Shown piece after piece: positions 53,526 through 64,000 of a stretch of DNA of 64,000 bases. Source of the DNA: Brachycybe producta. Taxonomy: Eukaryota > Arthropoda > Diplopoda > Playtdesmida > Andrognathidae. The notes beneath the pieces are model-generated. The model was not told where the DNA came from, made no database searches, and saw only the letters and a program-made list of their open reading frames with translations. The translations under genes and the position numbers were made by a program. Position 1 is the stretch's first letter. Each line of letters starts with the position of its first letter. The stretch is taken from assembly GCA_036925085.1 (NCBI GenBank), contig JAUPFP010000029.1:2060501-2124500 (forward strand), read 5' to 3'.

Positions 53526-54817
53526 AATGGATAATTTTTTTTTCTGAACATGTAAAATTACACCATATAATTTTTAGTTTATTTTTTAAAAAACATTCAG
53601 GTCAAATCGTGTGCTCAGAATTCAATTTCAAATATGGGTTAATATTTATTACCTTCATATATTTTTCATTGTTACGATCTCTCAAATGTATGTGTTTATC
53701 ATAACATATTATAACAATAACAACGAACATTTTAGATAAATATCATATTCGATATTAATAATTATTATTAGTTCATTCTTAAAAAAAGTCAATGAACGTA
53801 GTAAACAAATATGTTTACAATTTTCATTTTTATTTCAATTTTATTAATGGAGGGGGGGGGGATTAGAAATTCAATACAAACTCAAATATTGATTTTCATT
53901 TCATTTCAGTTACAACCAAAACAGAAAAATGAAACTGAAAAACACAAATATTTATCTTTGTATTCATTTTTATATTCATTTTAATAATCATAAAAGTAAA
54001 ACATTCCAAAATGAGTCCCATTAAAAAGAGAAATAAAAAGATATTTATTCATCGCTTTTATGTTTTAATTATTCAATTCAGACTTTTAATTATCCAAACT
54101 TTCTTTTCTTTTTTAGCTTTCAAGCTTTTTTTTTAGCTGGAAAAAAGAGGAAGACAAATTAAAACTGTAACTAATTTACATTACTTTACATAATTTACTT
54201 ATAATTGGAACAACGTTTAAAAATAATTTTAAACCACATTTGAATTTCAACGTTAATTCCATTTTTTACGATTCCAACCAAATTCTTTTTTTTTCTCCAA
54301 ATTTCTCAACTTCTGTCATCTTGGTTTCTATGTTGAATTGAAAATTATCACCTCACTCTTACTATCATGGTGCGGTTCAATTTGAAACGACCACGAGGGT
54401 TGGAGATGGAGGCTAACAAAGCTTCTTCAGTAGTTAGTTGTTGATAATTTGATCTAATGTCACACTTGGCACGCTGTGTTCCAGCTGGAACGACGCCAAG
54501 GATTGCAGGCGGTTCCTAGCAGTGACGTGGAGGTAACGGAAAAAAACCCCAAACAAACGAGCTGTTAAATAGCATAAAGTTTATGCAATTTGGAGCGACA
54601 CGAAGCGCAAAGACTGAATTTAAATCGAAATAGTTTATTTTAAACGATAAATTAGCAATGTTTTCATCTCACTGCTCTGAGCCGCTCCGTTCTGCTACAA
54701 TTGTGTATACTTTTTGTCATAAAACCGCTCATTTGTTTATTCTTTGTTAGCATCTTTTTGTCACTGCTAGCCTCCACCTCCAACCCTTGGCGCCGTCTCA
54801 TTTAGAATCTTTCTCCA

Positions 54818-54938
54818 GCTGGATACGGAGCATGTGACGTCAGACTACATAACCAACCAATTAGAAGTTGCCAGTCGTCATAAAAAGGGCGGAGCCAACT
54901 TCTGTTTGTCTTGATTTCTAATTGCCTGTGCTGGATAC
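54818..54938. repeat. Half family A element between exact 9-bp duplications
   Basis: GCTGGATAC at 54818-54826 and again at 54930-54938. Between them is only the right half of family A, from GGAGCATGTGACGTCAGACT to CTAATTGCCTGT. Confidence 0.8.
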
Positions 54939-55064
54939 AGCCCTTGACACTCATCAGAACAGCAAAGACAAGGCAATTACTTTTGCTGCATTTGGACTAT
55001 GAAGTCCCTCTGCCACAGGCTACTGAGCTGCTTGCAGAGTATTCATTCAAATTCAAAAATTCAA

Positions 55065-55250
55065 ACAGGCATGTAAAGACAGGGACACGCAGACGTTTGC
55101 TCCGCCCTTTTATGAGCGTCAGACCAAATATCAACCAATTGGAAATTGAAAAGGGACGTCAGACTACATAACAAACCAATTAGAAGTTGCCAGTCCTCGT
55201 AAAAGGGGCGGAGCAAATGTCTGCGTGTTCCTGTCTTTGCTCTTGTCTGT
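55065..55250. repeat. Family A fold-back, diverged ends
   Basis: AAGACAGGGACACGCAGACG and inverse at the ends; inside are GCTCCGCCCTTTTATGAGCG and GTAAAAGGGGCGGAGCAAAT. Confidence 0.75.
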
Positions 55251-55748
55251 CTCATCAGATCCCCTCTCCACTACTGTATTAAGAAAGGGGAAAAGATAGC
55301 CTCCTACCTCCAACAATCTCAAACAAATACCTTTGTATGCAATGAGTGCAAAATAAAATTCGGGGTCCTAGATACACACACACACACTTTTTCGAAAACA
55401 CTTGAAAATCTCTTTTTTAAAGAAGCAAAACCAGTTGCTCATTAATAATAAGTTAATAACATTTTCTCAGAATACATTTGCCTAGAAACAGAGAGAAAGT
55501 GCAAAACTAGGATCTTAAATTCTACATTTTTTTTTCTATTGTGTGTTAGAAATTCCAATTTGAAATGAAATCCACCACACAGATCTCAGATTTCTGTGTT
55601 CATATTCTCAGAACGAGAGAAAAAAAATGTATGTATAATGAATCCAAATTTGGAAGAATAAGAAAAAAAAGGCTTAACACATTTTTCTTTCATTATTGAT
55701 TTTCATTCTACATTTCTTTTATGTACTTTCTTTTTTATTCCAGACTTT

Positions 55749-55752
55749 TTTT

Positions 55753-55783
<31 letters not shown>

Positions 55784-55915
55784 ATTTAGTTAAGGTTGTT
55801 AAGATCCTATTTTAATCGAAAATGAAAACCTTGAGATTGAATTGCAAAAAACCCATACGATTATTGTCGTATCATCATCATCATCATCATAATCATCATC
55901 ATCGTCGTCGTCGTC
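55749..55915. repeat. (TTC)n and (ATC)n/(GTC)n microsatellites
   Basis: (TTC)n near 55749-55782 and (ATC)n changing to (GTC)n near 55872-55915. Confidence 0.95.
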
Positions 55916-56224
55916 TTCACGATGATAACCAACATTCCGACAAGAAATCAATTTTCATAAATAAAAAAAACACTTCTTGGAACGTGAAATTTGAAGAACT
56001 TAGTAAAAAATTGCAATCTACATCCGGAATCCGAACCCACACAACAATACTTGTGTAACAACAGCTTGACATTGTTAATTTATTGGGTGTTATTACTTGA
56101 ACGAAAAAAAAGGTCCCATTTGTGGATTGGAGGACTCGAGCTAGAGAACTGCATAAAAGCCCAATGGCCCATGGGCCTCAGATGACAATTTTTTTTTAAA
56201 AAAAAGCTCATGGTCTTTGTTAGG

Positions 56225-56465
56225 AGGCGACTGAATAAACTTGGTCGAAATTGAACAAACGTCAAACTAAATAAGCGCCAAATTAGTTCAATTTGGAGCT
56301 TATTTCGTTTGACGTTTGTTTAATTTGGCTTTCATTCAGTTTGGCTTTCATTCAGTTTGGCTTTCATTCAGTTTGGCTTTCATTCAGTTTGGTTTTCATT
56401 CAGTTTGGCGTTTGTTGAATTTGGCGCTTATTTAATCTGACGTTTATTTAATTTGACGCTTATTC
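56225..56465. repeat. TTGGCTTTCATTCAGT tandem with inverted flanks
   Basis: Five near-identical 16-base units at 56326-56405, flanked by GACGTTTGTT / AACAAACGTC and GCGCCAAATTAG boxes in both orientations. Confidence 0.85.
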
Positions 56466-57764
56466 CCTTCAGCGCCACCCTTTGGTAGCCTTCAATGGGT
56501 CTGGTGGGCCATTTTCGTCTTTATGAGTGTGATGATAAGCCAAGTGGGTCTGTTGGCCTTATGCTCTTGGTGAGCTGGGCGCACTATAAAGTAATTGTAG
56601 GACTCTTTAATTCAGGCCACCAAAACTTGGCACTTAAACCACTTAAACTTAAGAGCAAGATAACAACATAGAAAACCCGTAGTTCGATTCAAATTCAATC
56701 AAACAGGATTTTTCCATGTTGAAACCCAGTTCAATCCAGGGACCGTTCAAGTTGAAGTTCAAAGTGCCAAATTTTATATTTTATATTATTTGGGCCATCT
56801 TTTATATTGAACTCTTTTTCTCATATTGAATGAAAAAAAAAGAAAATGATTAAATAAATTCTCTATTGTTGTAGTTACACAGCAGACACACAACTTTTAG
56901 CCGTTTTATAAACCCAATTATTAACAACACAATAGACATATCCATCTATCGTTTTATATCGGATAAATATGAACTATAAAAAGTCAGTTTTTGTTAGCTT
57001 TATATATAATATACAATAAAAGGGGGGGGGGCATATAAAAGTGAAAAAGACATCACAGATAATCAATTTACACACAAAAGAAGAAAATCTTGTCTTGTCT
57101 CATGAAGATCTTCTTCTCAATCTTAATTTTAAAAGGCATTTTTTTTCCAAAAAGAAAAGAGAAAATCAGATCCTAAACTTATGACAAACAACAACAACAA
57201 AATTGGATTTTTTTTTCTCTCCACAAACATTTCATATTTTCAGTTTGTGTGAGAAAGCGCCCTCTTTAACCTGGTTTTTATTTGATAAACAATTATTATT
57301 TCTCAACACGTTATAATACATGTAATTATGTGTAAAAATATCTGCCAAAAAAAAAGCAACCTCCTCTTTCCGTCCCTCCTCCTCCTCCTCCCCTTTTTAC
57401 CCACCTTTCCAAAATTCGGTCCCTTTTTCTCTAACTCATATTCGGTCTGTTTTAATAATATTCTTGGATTACCTTGATGTGTCCAAAATGGGACGTATAT
57501 TATTCATCATTGTTTATGACACCAATTTCCCAACTTATTAAAATAACGATCGACTCTAATTATATAAAAGGACAAAAGGAAATTTCAAAACAAGGAAATT
57601 TTCAGTTTTCATCATCAGCATAATAATAATATTAATAATTTATATATTTGGCTAGAAGGAGACTTCAATTGAAAGTAGGTTGTCAGCGCCCCCTTGAGGA
57701 CCTTTTTTTTTTTTTTGTAAATGCTAAAGTTTGCTAAACTTGCTAAACTTTTTTTTTAAAAAAA

Positions 57765-58035
57765 AATTAAAAGTATAGACGCCTCTCGAACTCTGTAATT
57801 ATTCTTTCAGGTACAAAATGAAGAGAAAATTGAATGTGTTTATAAACTAGAAGGGTAAAGCTCAGTATTTTCATTTTTTTAAAAAAGCTTATTTTTATGT
57901 CATAAACCATATATTATGTTAAGTAACCCATTTTTTTTGCAAAATATCTCAATGAAGAAGAAACAATGAGACATTATACTTGACCAGAGCACTTTTAAAA
58001 AAAAAGAGAATAATCAGAGATTTCGAGTGGCATTT
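57765..58035. repeat. Family B, degenerate copy
   Basis: CTCTCGAACTCTGTAATTAT, TATAAACTAGAAGGGTAAAG and a remnant right end with GAATAATCAGAGATTTCGAG. Confidence 0.55.
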
Positions 58036-58609
58036 TGATGGCGAAAGCCACTCTCTCTCTCTCTCTCTCTCGTTTTTTTTCCAAAATAACTAAAGAGAAC
58101 TCTCGAGAGTAAAAAAAAAACTGTCTGAAAGGGGAATCCCATTTGGACGTCAGAAAACCTGGCCAAATGTTACATTATCCATTATGTATGTTACAGAATA
58201 AATAACTTCTATTTGTAAAAGAGTGAAATCAAGAAGAAGAAAAAAAGACAAAAGAATGAAAATGTGCAACTGTTCGTTTTTTTTTCCCCGGTTGTTTCTC
58301 TTTCTATCAATCTTATATTGCAAAACTGAAATTTAAACTTGAAAAATCCAGTGTTTTTTTCTGTGGACAATGGTAACATTTTTACCCCCTCAACCCCCCC
58401 CCCCCCCCAATAAAAACCATTCTTGATTCCATTACAAAAAAAAATAGTACAAAATACAACATGCAAACGATCAAAGTACTTCTGAACAAAAAATTATATA
58501 AGAAGAAAACTCGATAATGTAACCTTTTTTTTTTTAAAAAAAAAAAAAAGGTCAACGACCTCCTTATTTTAAGAGTAAAAATGTTTAATTTGAGATTTTT
58601 AACTTACAC

Positions 58610-58950
58610 ATTTAAAGGCGGTTTTAAAGTTGAAAAAGCCTCTCTCTCACACTGTAACTCTGGATTATTCTGTCTTTTAAAATTGAAAAATATAGAGAAA
58701 CTTGAATGAGTTTTAGAAACTAGAAGGGGTAGCTTAATCACTTAATGTTGACATCTTTCAAAATAAGCTTTTTACGTCAGTTTGAAAATGATCCAATTTT
58801 AAGCAGGCGACATTTTTTTTTTAATTTTTGTCAATAAAAAAGTTTATTTTGAAAGATATCAAACATGAATATAGCTTGAACTACCTTTCCAGTTTTTAAA
58901 ACAATATCAAGTTTCTCTTAATTTTACTCCTGAAAGACTAGAATAATCGA
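58610..58950. repeat. Family B, near full-length copy
   Basis: GGATTATTCTGTCTTTTAAA, TAGAAACTAGAAGGGGTAGC on the left; AAAGTTTATTTTGAAAGATA and GAAAGACTAGAATAATCG on the right. Confidence 0.75.
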
Positions 58951-58995
58951 AGTATTAAAAAAAATCACTGCACAAATTTAATTGCACAAGTTTTC

Positions 58996-59118
58996 AGTTT
59001 TATGTCGCGCCGTTCATGACAAAAATACTCCGAATTAGTGATATCACTAATTAAATTTATGATGTCACTAATTCATATAATCGTATCACTAATTCTGAAT
59101 ATTTTTGACATGAACGGC
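58996..59118. repeat. Short fold-back with CGCCGTTCATG ends
   Basis: CGCCGTTCATGACAAAAATA, CTCCGAATTAGTGATATCAC and inverse to TTTTTGACATGAACGGCG. The centre repeats TCACTAATTC. Confidence 0.8.
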
Positions 59119-59183
59119 GGTGTAGAACTGAAGATTTGTGCCGTTAAACGTTACGTGTGCGTGGCCGGCCTTACGGAGACCAC

Positions 59184-59409
59184 CACCACTGTACAGGCAA
59201 TTAGAAATCGGGACGAACAGAAGTTAGCTCCGCCCCTTTTATGACTACTGGCAACTTCTAATTGGTTGGTTATGTAGTCTGACGTCACATGCTCCGCCCT
59301 TTTCAACGTCGAACCACACAACAAACCAATTAGAAGTTGCCGATCGTCATTAAAAAGGGGCGAAGCCAACTTCTGTTTGTCCCGATTTCTAATTGCCTGT
59401 CACCACTGT
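59184..59409. repeat. Family A fold-back with exact 9-bp target duplication
   Basis: CACCACTGT at 59184-59192 and 59401-59409 bracket a 208-bp element with symmetrical ACAGGC / GCCTGT ends. The best-preserved copy. Confidence 0.9.
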
Positions 59410-59989
59410 AAAGATATTTTTAAGTAAAACTTCCGGAACCGGAAGACCTTTCTTTCATATAAACACGTGGAAATATCAACTCCAATTTGAGCCACATTTT
59501 ATTTTATGAACTGGTCAGATTTTTTTTTTAGCCAAAAAAAAAAAAAGAGGGTCACACACATAAAAATCTATCTTCTCTTTTGTAAATCTTTTAAGAATAA
59601 TAATAATAATAAAAAAGAAGAAGAAAGAGTACAATATTCAAGACACATACAAGTTTTAGTTGAACTTTATTATTCCAATTTGCCCCTTAGCTCCTTAAAC
59701 TACTTAATGTCCTGAATTGAAAAACCGAACACATTTCTGGCACAAGAAAGAAAAGAAGTCGACACGAATAATAATAAACACCACTTATTATTATAATTTT
59801 TTGTGATGTCCCTGAATTCTCTTTTTTTTCTTCTGTCTGTGAATGTGTGTGTGTTTATAACACACTAAAGTTGAAAAAAAAAGGATCTAAACAGAAATAC
59901 CGATGATGTAATAATTAAATAAGAAAACAACAAAATTAGAAAATTGATTTCCACTTGTTGTGCCGCGTTTACAGTAACTTCTTTTCATT

Positions 59990-60640
59990 CTCGCAAGCTC
60001 AAAAGTTAGGCCAATTCAGAGTGGGCGTGGTTAAAGATGTCTAGGGAATGCTCACAAGAATATAACTTCGAAAATTAATTGCGCATCAACCGCATCAGAA
60101 GCGAGAATGGAAATGTTGACGTTGAAATACAGGAAATAAAGACACTTGTCTTGCAGACAAGCCAAGACAATTGGGACATACAGAAGTTGGCTCCACCCTT
60201 TTTATGACGACCGGCAACTTCTAATTGGTTGGTTATGTAGTCTGACATCAAATACTCCGCCCTTTTCAACGTTGAACTACACAACAAACCAATTAGAAGT
60301 TGCCGTTCGTCATAAAAACGGCAGAGCCAACCTCTGTATGTCCCGATTTCTAATTGCCTGTCATTGAAATAGATCCCCCATCGACGTCTGCAAGACAAGA
60401 ATGTCTTCATTTCCTGTGTGCAATACGCGCTTCAATCGTTAGGCCAATTCAGAGTGGGCGTGGTTGAGAGGTGTTTCTGTAGAAATGATCATGAAACCTG
60501 ACACGAGATGAGCCGGAATAGAAATATGTAGGATGCAATACATTCCCAGTGAGGTCTGCAAGACAAGAATGTCTTCATTTCCCCCGTGAGCAAATTCACG
60601 ATTCAAAAGTTAGGTTAGTTCAGAATGGACGTGGTTTTTC
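59990..60640. repeat. Family I repeats (inverted relative to 20.5 kb) split by family A
   Basis: 59990-60160 and 60365-60640 carry GGCCAATTCAGAGTGGGCGT, GTCTGCAAGACAAGAATGTC and GTAGGATGCAATACATTCCC. A family A copy interrupts at 60165-60361. Confidence 0.7.
60165..60361. repeat. Family A fold-back inside family I
   Basis: Left end degenerate (AGACAATTGGGACATACAG), right end CCCGATTTCTAATTGCCTGT. Full internal boxes. Confidence 0.8.
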
Positions 60641-61059
60641 GTGTGCAATCGGTGCCCCAACTTTTATTTCTTTGCAATTTGAATACAAATTTGAAAGAAT
60701 TATTTCAAAAATGATTAGCATTTCTCCAACTCCTTTTTTTTTTTTTACTTATTTTAAAAGCAGGATTTTAGGTTGTCCAGCCTTTTTTTTTTACTGACCA
60801 CAACTTATGTTTTACTGACAAGTGTCTTAATCCCCCCCCCCCCTTCACTTATAAGGTATAGCCCTCAAGAGGCAACCAAAAATGTACATTTAGGCCACTG
60901 GGCCGCCTTTTTTTAGAGATCATTTCACAGCTTCTTTGCAACTTGCTTCATTTTACATTTATAATTTAATATATAAATTATACAATATGTTTGGAGAAAG
61001 TCGGTTACTTCAGGATATATTTAGAAGAAGAAGAAGAAAATAATTAATTTAAAATTATT

Positions 61060-61210
61060 TTAATTATTTTAAACTAGAATAATTATAATAAATGGAAACA
61101 ACATTCCATATAAAGTTTAATTTGAAAAATATCATCATCATCATTATGTTAATTTTCTAGTTTCTTAACAATTTTTAATTTTCTGTTTCTAAAAAAAAAA
61201 AGACTATCAA
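61060..61210. repeat. Family B, degenerate fragment
   Basis: AAACTAGAATAAT, ATAAAGTTTAATTTGAAAAA and TTTTCTAGTTTCTTAAC. Confidence 0.4.
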
Positions 61211-62617
61211 CTCTTTTAAAAGTATGTCAAACTTGAGTTCAGTTTTTTTTTTTTACTGACCCTGTTGCCCCCCGACACCCGACCCCCTTTTCAGCCCCTC
61301 AACCCCCCTTTTTCTTTATGAAAAAATATTAAAAATCTTTAAAGTCTACCCCCTTCACAACTTGAAAGATGGACCACAAAGAAAGAAAACCAGTTTTCTT
61401 TGCACGATTTTTTTTTGTGTTTCTTGTTTCCTTCTGTCAAATAGGTTGTAAAAAATCATGTAAGAACTAATTTTCGTGATGATTGATATCAAATATTAGC
61501 TCAAGAATTACAAGGACTTTTTATTTGTATATATATTACTTTGTAATAAAACAAAACTAGAAAACTGAACAAAATAGAATCTTCATCATATCCATCATCA
61601 TCAGAAGAAGAAGAAAAACCAGAAATCAAAAAGAAAACTAAGAATCAAAGGGTTGCTTGCTTATTTCCGGTTTAAATCACCACCGGAAGTGGCATCCAAT
61701 TCAAACATTTTTTAAAGGAACAAAACCGAAACGTTTGAAAGTGTAAACCGAGAGAAACACGTTTAGAAGAATTTAAATTATTAAATAATTAATTTTTATG
61801 AACTTCTAAAATGAATTATTTTTCAATATTTAATTTTTCACAAAAGTGAAAAATTAAATATTGAAAAATAAATGAAGGAGGATTTAATTAGGTCTATAAT
61901 TAATTAAGAAGAACTTGAAAGTGATACCAAAAAAAAAACTAGAAAAGAGTAAAAAAATAACTATTTCAGGGCATTTTTTTTCTTTCTTCATTTTTCATAT
62001 CTGTTATAATGTTAAAATTTCAAAATTTAGATTTTCATTTTTCACTTGGCTAAAAATTAACCCAAAATTAACCGAATTAATTCTAGTTTCGTCATTTATT
62101 TTTTTTTTATTAATACATAAATTAAGATTGAATTGAAAATTAATATAAAAAATAATAAAAGAAAATTCAAAATGAGCTTAAAAAATAAAAAAGTATAAAA
62201 ACTAGAAAGAAGTAATTTCTGATTTAATGGACTTTTAAGACGAACCTGTTCGTCACACAGGATATCACCTGATAAATTCTACTTAAGAGAGATAAACTGA
62301 GTCAATATTTAAAGTCTAATCTCAAGTGAAATTCAATGACATTTTTAAACGTTCCAATTTTTATCACAAATTTTTTTATCATATTTTATTTTAATGACAG
62401 AATGAAATTTATGACACGAAAATGATAACTGATTTTTTTTTAGTTGTAAAAACAGTATTGCCAGACTCTAGTTTAATCTAGTTTAAATTAATCGGTTTCA
62501 AACTAAAAATAACTCGTCTTTATTCTTAAAAAAAAAACAATGGTTTCTTGATAACAATAGCCAACTATAACAATTGACTGCTGCTTCCGTGTCAACTTGT
62601 CATTAAACCAGCCTTAA

Positions 62618-62895
62618 GTCTGCTTCACATGAACCACTCTGTGGGACCACTGAAAGTGGTACTTTTTAGCAGACCATTAATTACCGCGACACCAGTTTTT
62701 ATTTAGCAAATTGACACCAAAGTGGCGATGAGTGGTTGAGACCTACTACAAGTGGCCAACACCGCGCCTATTTGTCAGTGGCGCTCACTGAGCAAAGGGC
62801 CATTGTATTCAAAAGTAGTCCGTGTGAAGCAAACCGCGTCAGCCATTTTATTTTACTGTACCACAAAGTGGCCAGTATGAAACCAGCCTAAAAAA
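62618..62895. repeat. Fold-back with TTAAGTCTGCTTCACATGAA ends
   Basis: TTAAGTCTGCTTCACATGAACCACT on the left side, AGTAGTCCGTGTGAAGCAAA on the right. The inside repeats AGTGG / CCACT boxes. Possibly a distant family D member. Confidence 0.55.
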
Positions 62896-62914
62896 GCTCT
62901 TGAATACAAACTTA

Positions 62915-63080
62915 AGTCTTACGTTTAAGTCAGGCACAAACTGCAATACGGAATAGTAACGTCAAAATTACAAAAAATAAAATAACGTTACAGCCAACGA
63001 TGCATTGACGTAAGAAGTTGGCTGTGACGTCATTTTGAAGCCACTATTTCCGTATTGCAGTTTATGCGAGACTTTTAGAC
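62915..63080. repeat. Fold-back with AAACTGCAATACGGAA arms
   Basis: AAACTGCAATACGGAATAGT, AACGTCAAAAT and inverse TTTCCGTATTGCAGTTTATG, around GCCAACGATGC...AAGTTGGC. Confidence 0.8.
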
Positions 63081-63973
63081 GTAAATTCGTAATGAAAGCC
63101 AAAATAAGCGGGTCTCCCTAAAATGCAGAAACTGCAGAAATATATTTAAAACTACCGAAATTAATGTGAAATTGCAGAAACTCATTAATTTGGGTCATGT
63201 TAAAGGAAGTTTCTGCAATTCCACATTGATTTGGGTCCTTTTATGTGAGTTTGTGCAATTTCAGGCGTTTTAGGGTTTTTCCAAATAAGCTAAGAAGAAA
63301 TAAATTCGAGAGTAGTTGGCAACACTGGGCTTTCTGTTCAATTTACAAGTTCTACAAACAAAAAAAATCCTCCAATCTCATAATTCATGTGATACTTTTT
63401 CAGCTTTTAAACCAATTTACTGTTAATTAATATCAAATAAAAGCGAGACTTCAAACAGTTCACTGAATGAACTTTTACTTTTCAAAGAAAAGGCACTGAA
63501 AGGAAGAAGAAGTTTCCTTATGACGTCATCATTAGAGGTCAACCGAGAACTTTTTGTTCTTTCTCTTTATTTATTATTATTATTATTATTCATAAAATGT
63601 CTGCGTATTTCATTTGGGTTTTTTTATTTTTAAACGTTTTTTGTTTAAAAAAAAATACTAAAAAGATGGATCAATAAAATGTGTGTCATAACCTAATTCT
63701 ATTTTTAAAAAAACCCTATCTTTTTTTTATAAAAAAAAACACCTCGAATCTCATTCATAAACCAGTTTCTTTGAAGTTTTTTTTTTTCTGTTTTCCGCCT
63801 CCTTTTTTTTTCTTTCTTCTTCTTCTTCTTCTCTTTATCATCATCATCATTATAAATTGATTTTAGAACAACGTGTGGATTAAGAAGTTTTAATCCATAA
63901 ACACCCTTTTATAAAAATTTGTTATATTAAAAGGTCACATAATAAATAATAGGAGGTAACAAAGAATACTAAC

Positions 63974-64000
63974 CGGGTCCTGTGAAGATGATAACGGTGG
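63974..64000 (-). CDS. Partial exon cut by right window edge, candidate MGAT4 anchor exon
   Basis: A donor GACCCG|GTTAGT is preceded by 27 bases that in one frame read TVIIFTGP and end in phase 1. That is the phase needed to join MGAT4 segment 1, completing an aspartate and giving TVIIFTGP-D-LSQEQ. A hydrophobic run just before the stem fits the end of a type II signal anchor. Against it: the implied intron is 28.6 kb, other frames are open too, and only nine codons are visible. Confidence 0.25.

Larger units (their letters stand above)
50623..63973. other. Long repeat-rich stretch without a supported exon
   Basis: GC-richer parts at 51470-51620 (GCGCTCACTAGCGCCACATG) and 54380-54810 do not give spliceable frames. 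54400 and 54765 hold an inverted pair, GGGTTGGAGATGGAGGCTA and TAGCCTCCACCTCCAACCC, bounding a fold-back of about 390 bp. The same boxes occur at 30525 and 29845. Confidence 0.5.

Noticed and set aside
56326..56405. Regular 16-base repeats as a CRISPR-like or protein-coding array
   Set aside because: Direct tandem units without spacers and with a length not divisible by three; a minisatellite.
59151..60410. ORFs reading [22 protein letters not shown], found several times
   Set aside because: The same peptide occurs at 44.2, 45.2, 55.1, 59.2 and 60.2 kb because it is the translation of family A repeats.
1..64000. tRNA, rRNA, retroviral or autonomous transposase genes
   Set aside because: I looked for clover-leaf boxes, rRNA-like GC-rich stretches, reverse transcriptase (YxDD) and DDE-type frames and saw none I could support. 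All mobile elements appear non-autonomous.

Overview
The window is eukaryotic and metazoan. It is AT-rich, has no bacterial-style gene packing, has GT/AG introns of 0.3-10 kb, and is crowded with short fold-back (inverted-repeat) transposons and microsatellites. An invertebrate is likely, but I cannot name the species from this sequence.

The one securely identified gene is on the minus strand. It is an MGAT4 homologue (N-acetylglucosaminyltransferase IV, family GT54) whose coding exons run from about 35.4 kb down to 8.4 kb. Eleven consecutive coding segments join in a continuous reading frame: stem coiled coil, GT54 catalytic domain with the E-D-D metal-binding motif, and the C-terminal lectin-like domain. 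They include a 47-nt microexon at 17.9 kb. The membrane-anchor exon is missing; a phase-compatible candidate sits at the right edge (63974-64000).

The most interesting feature is a tandemly duplicated 131-nt exon at 12893-13023 and 12313-12443. The two copies have the same length, the same phases and the same donor sequence, and encode related but distinct 43-residue pieces of the catalytic domain. Using both, or neither, breaks the frame and meets a stop within a few codons. This is the arrangement expected of mutually exclusive exons, giving two forms of the glycosyltransferase.

Around this gene are weaker elements. A plus-strand terminal exon with a poly(A) signal (2469-2771) ends an unrecognised cysteine-bearing protein. 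A promoter-like CRE/ETS/ATGGCGG cluster with a minus-strand 5' exon lies at 4978-5480. Possible alternative terminal exons lie at 22185-22260 and 7503-7547, and a cysteine-containing ORF at 18992-19282. From 35.4 kb to 63.97 kb I find no convincing coding exon. If the right-edge exon belongs to MGAT4, that whole stretch is its first intron.

The rest is mobile-element debris. At least a dozen small inverted-repeat families are present, several in many copies: A, with 9-bp target duplications; B, with about 17 copies; C, D, E, F and Y; and several single-copy fold-backs. Several otherwise unrelated families share a terminal TTAAG...TTCACA signature, suggesting one transposase moved them all. 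Nested insertions give a relative order of arrival. Also notable are a 52-bp near-perfect GC-rich palindrome at 4639-4749 and many poly(T)-poly(A) mirror junctions.
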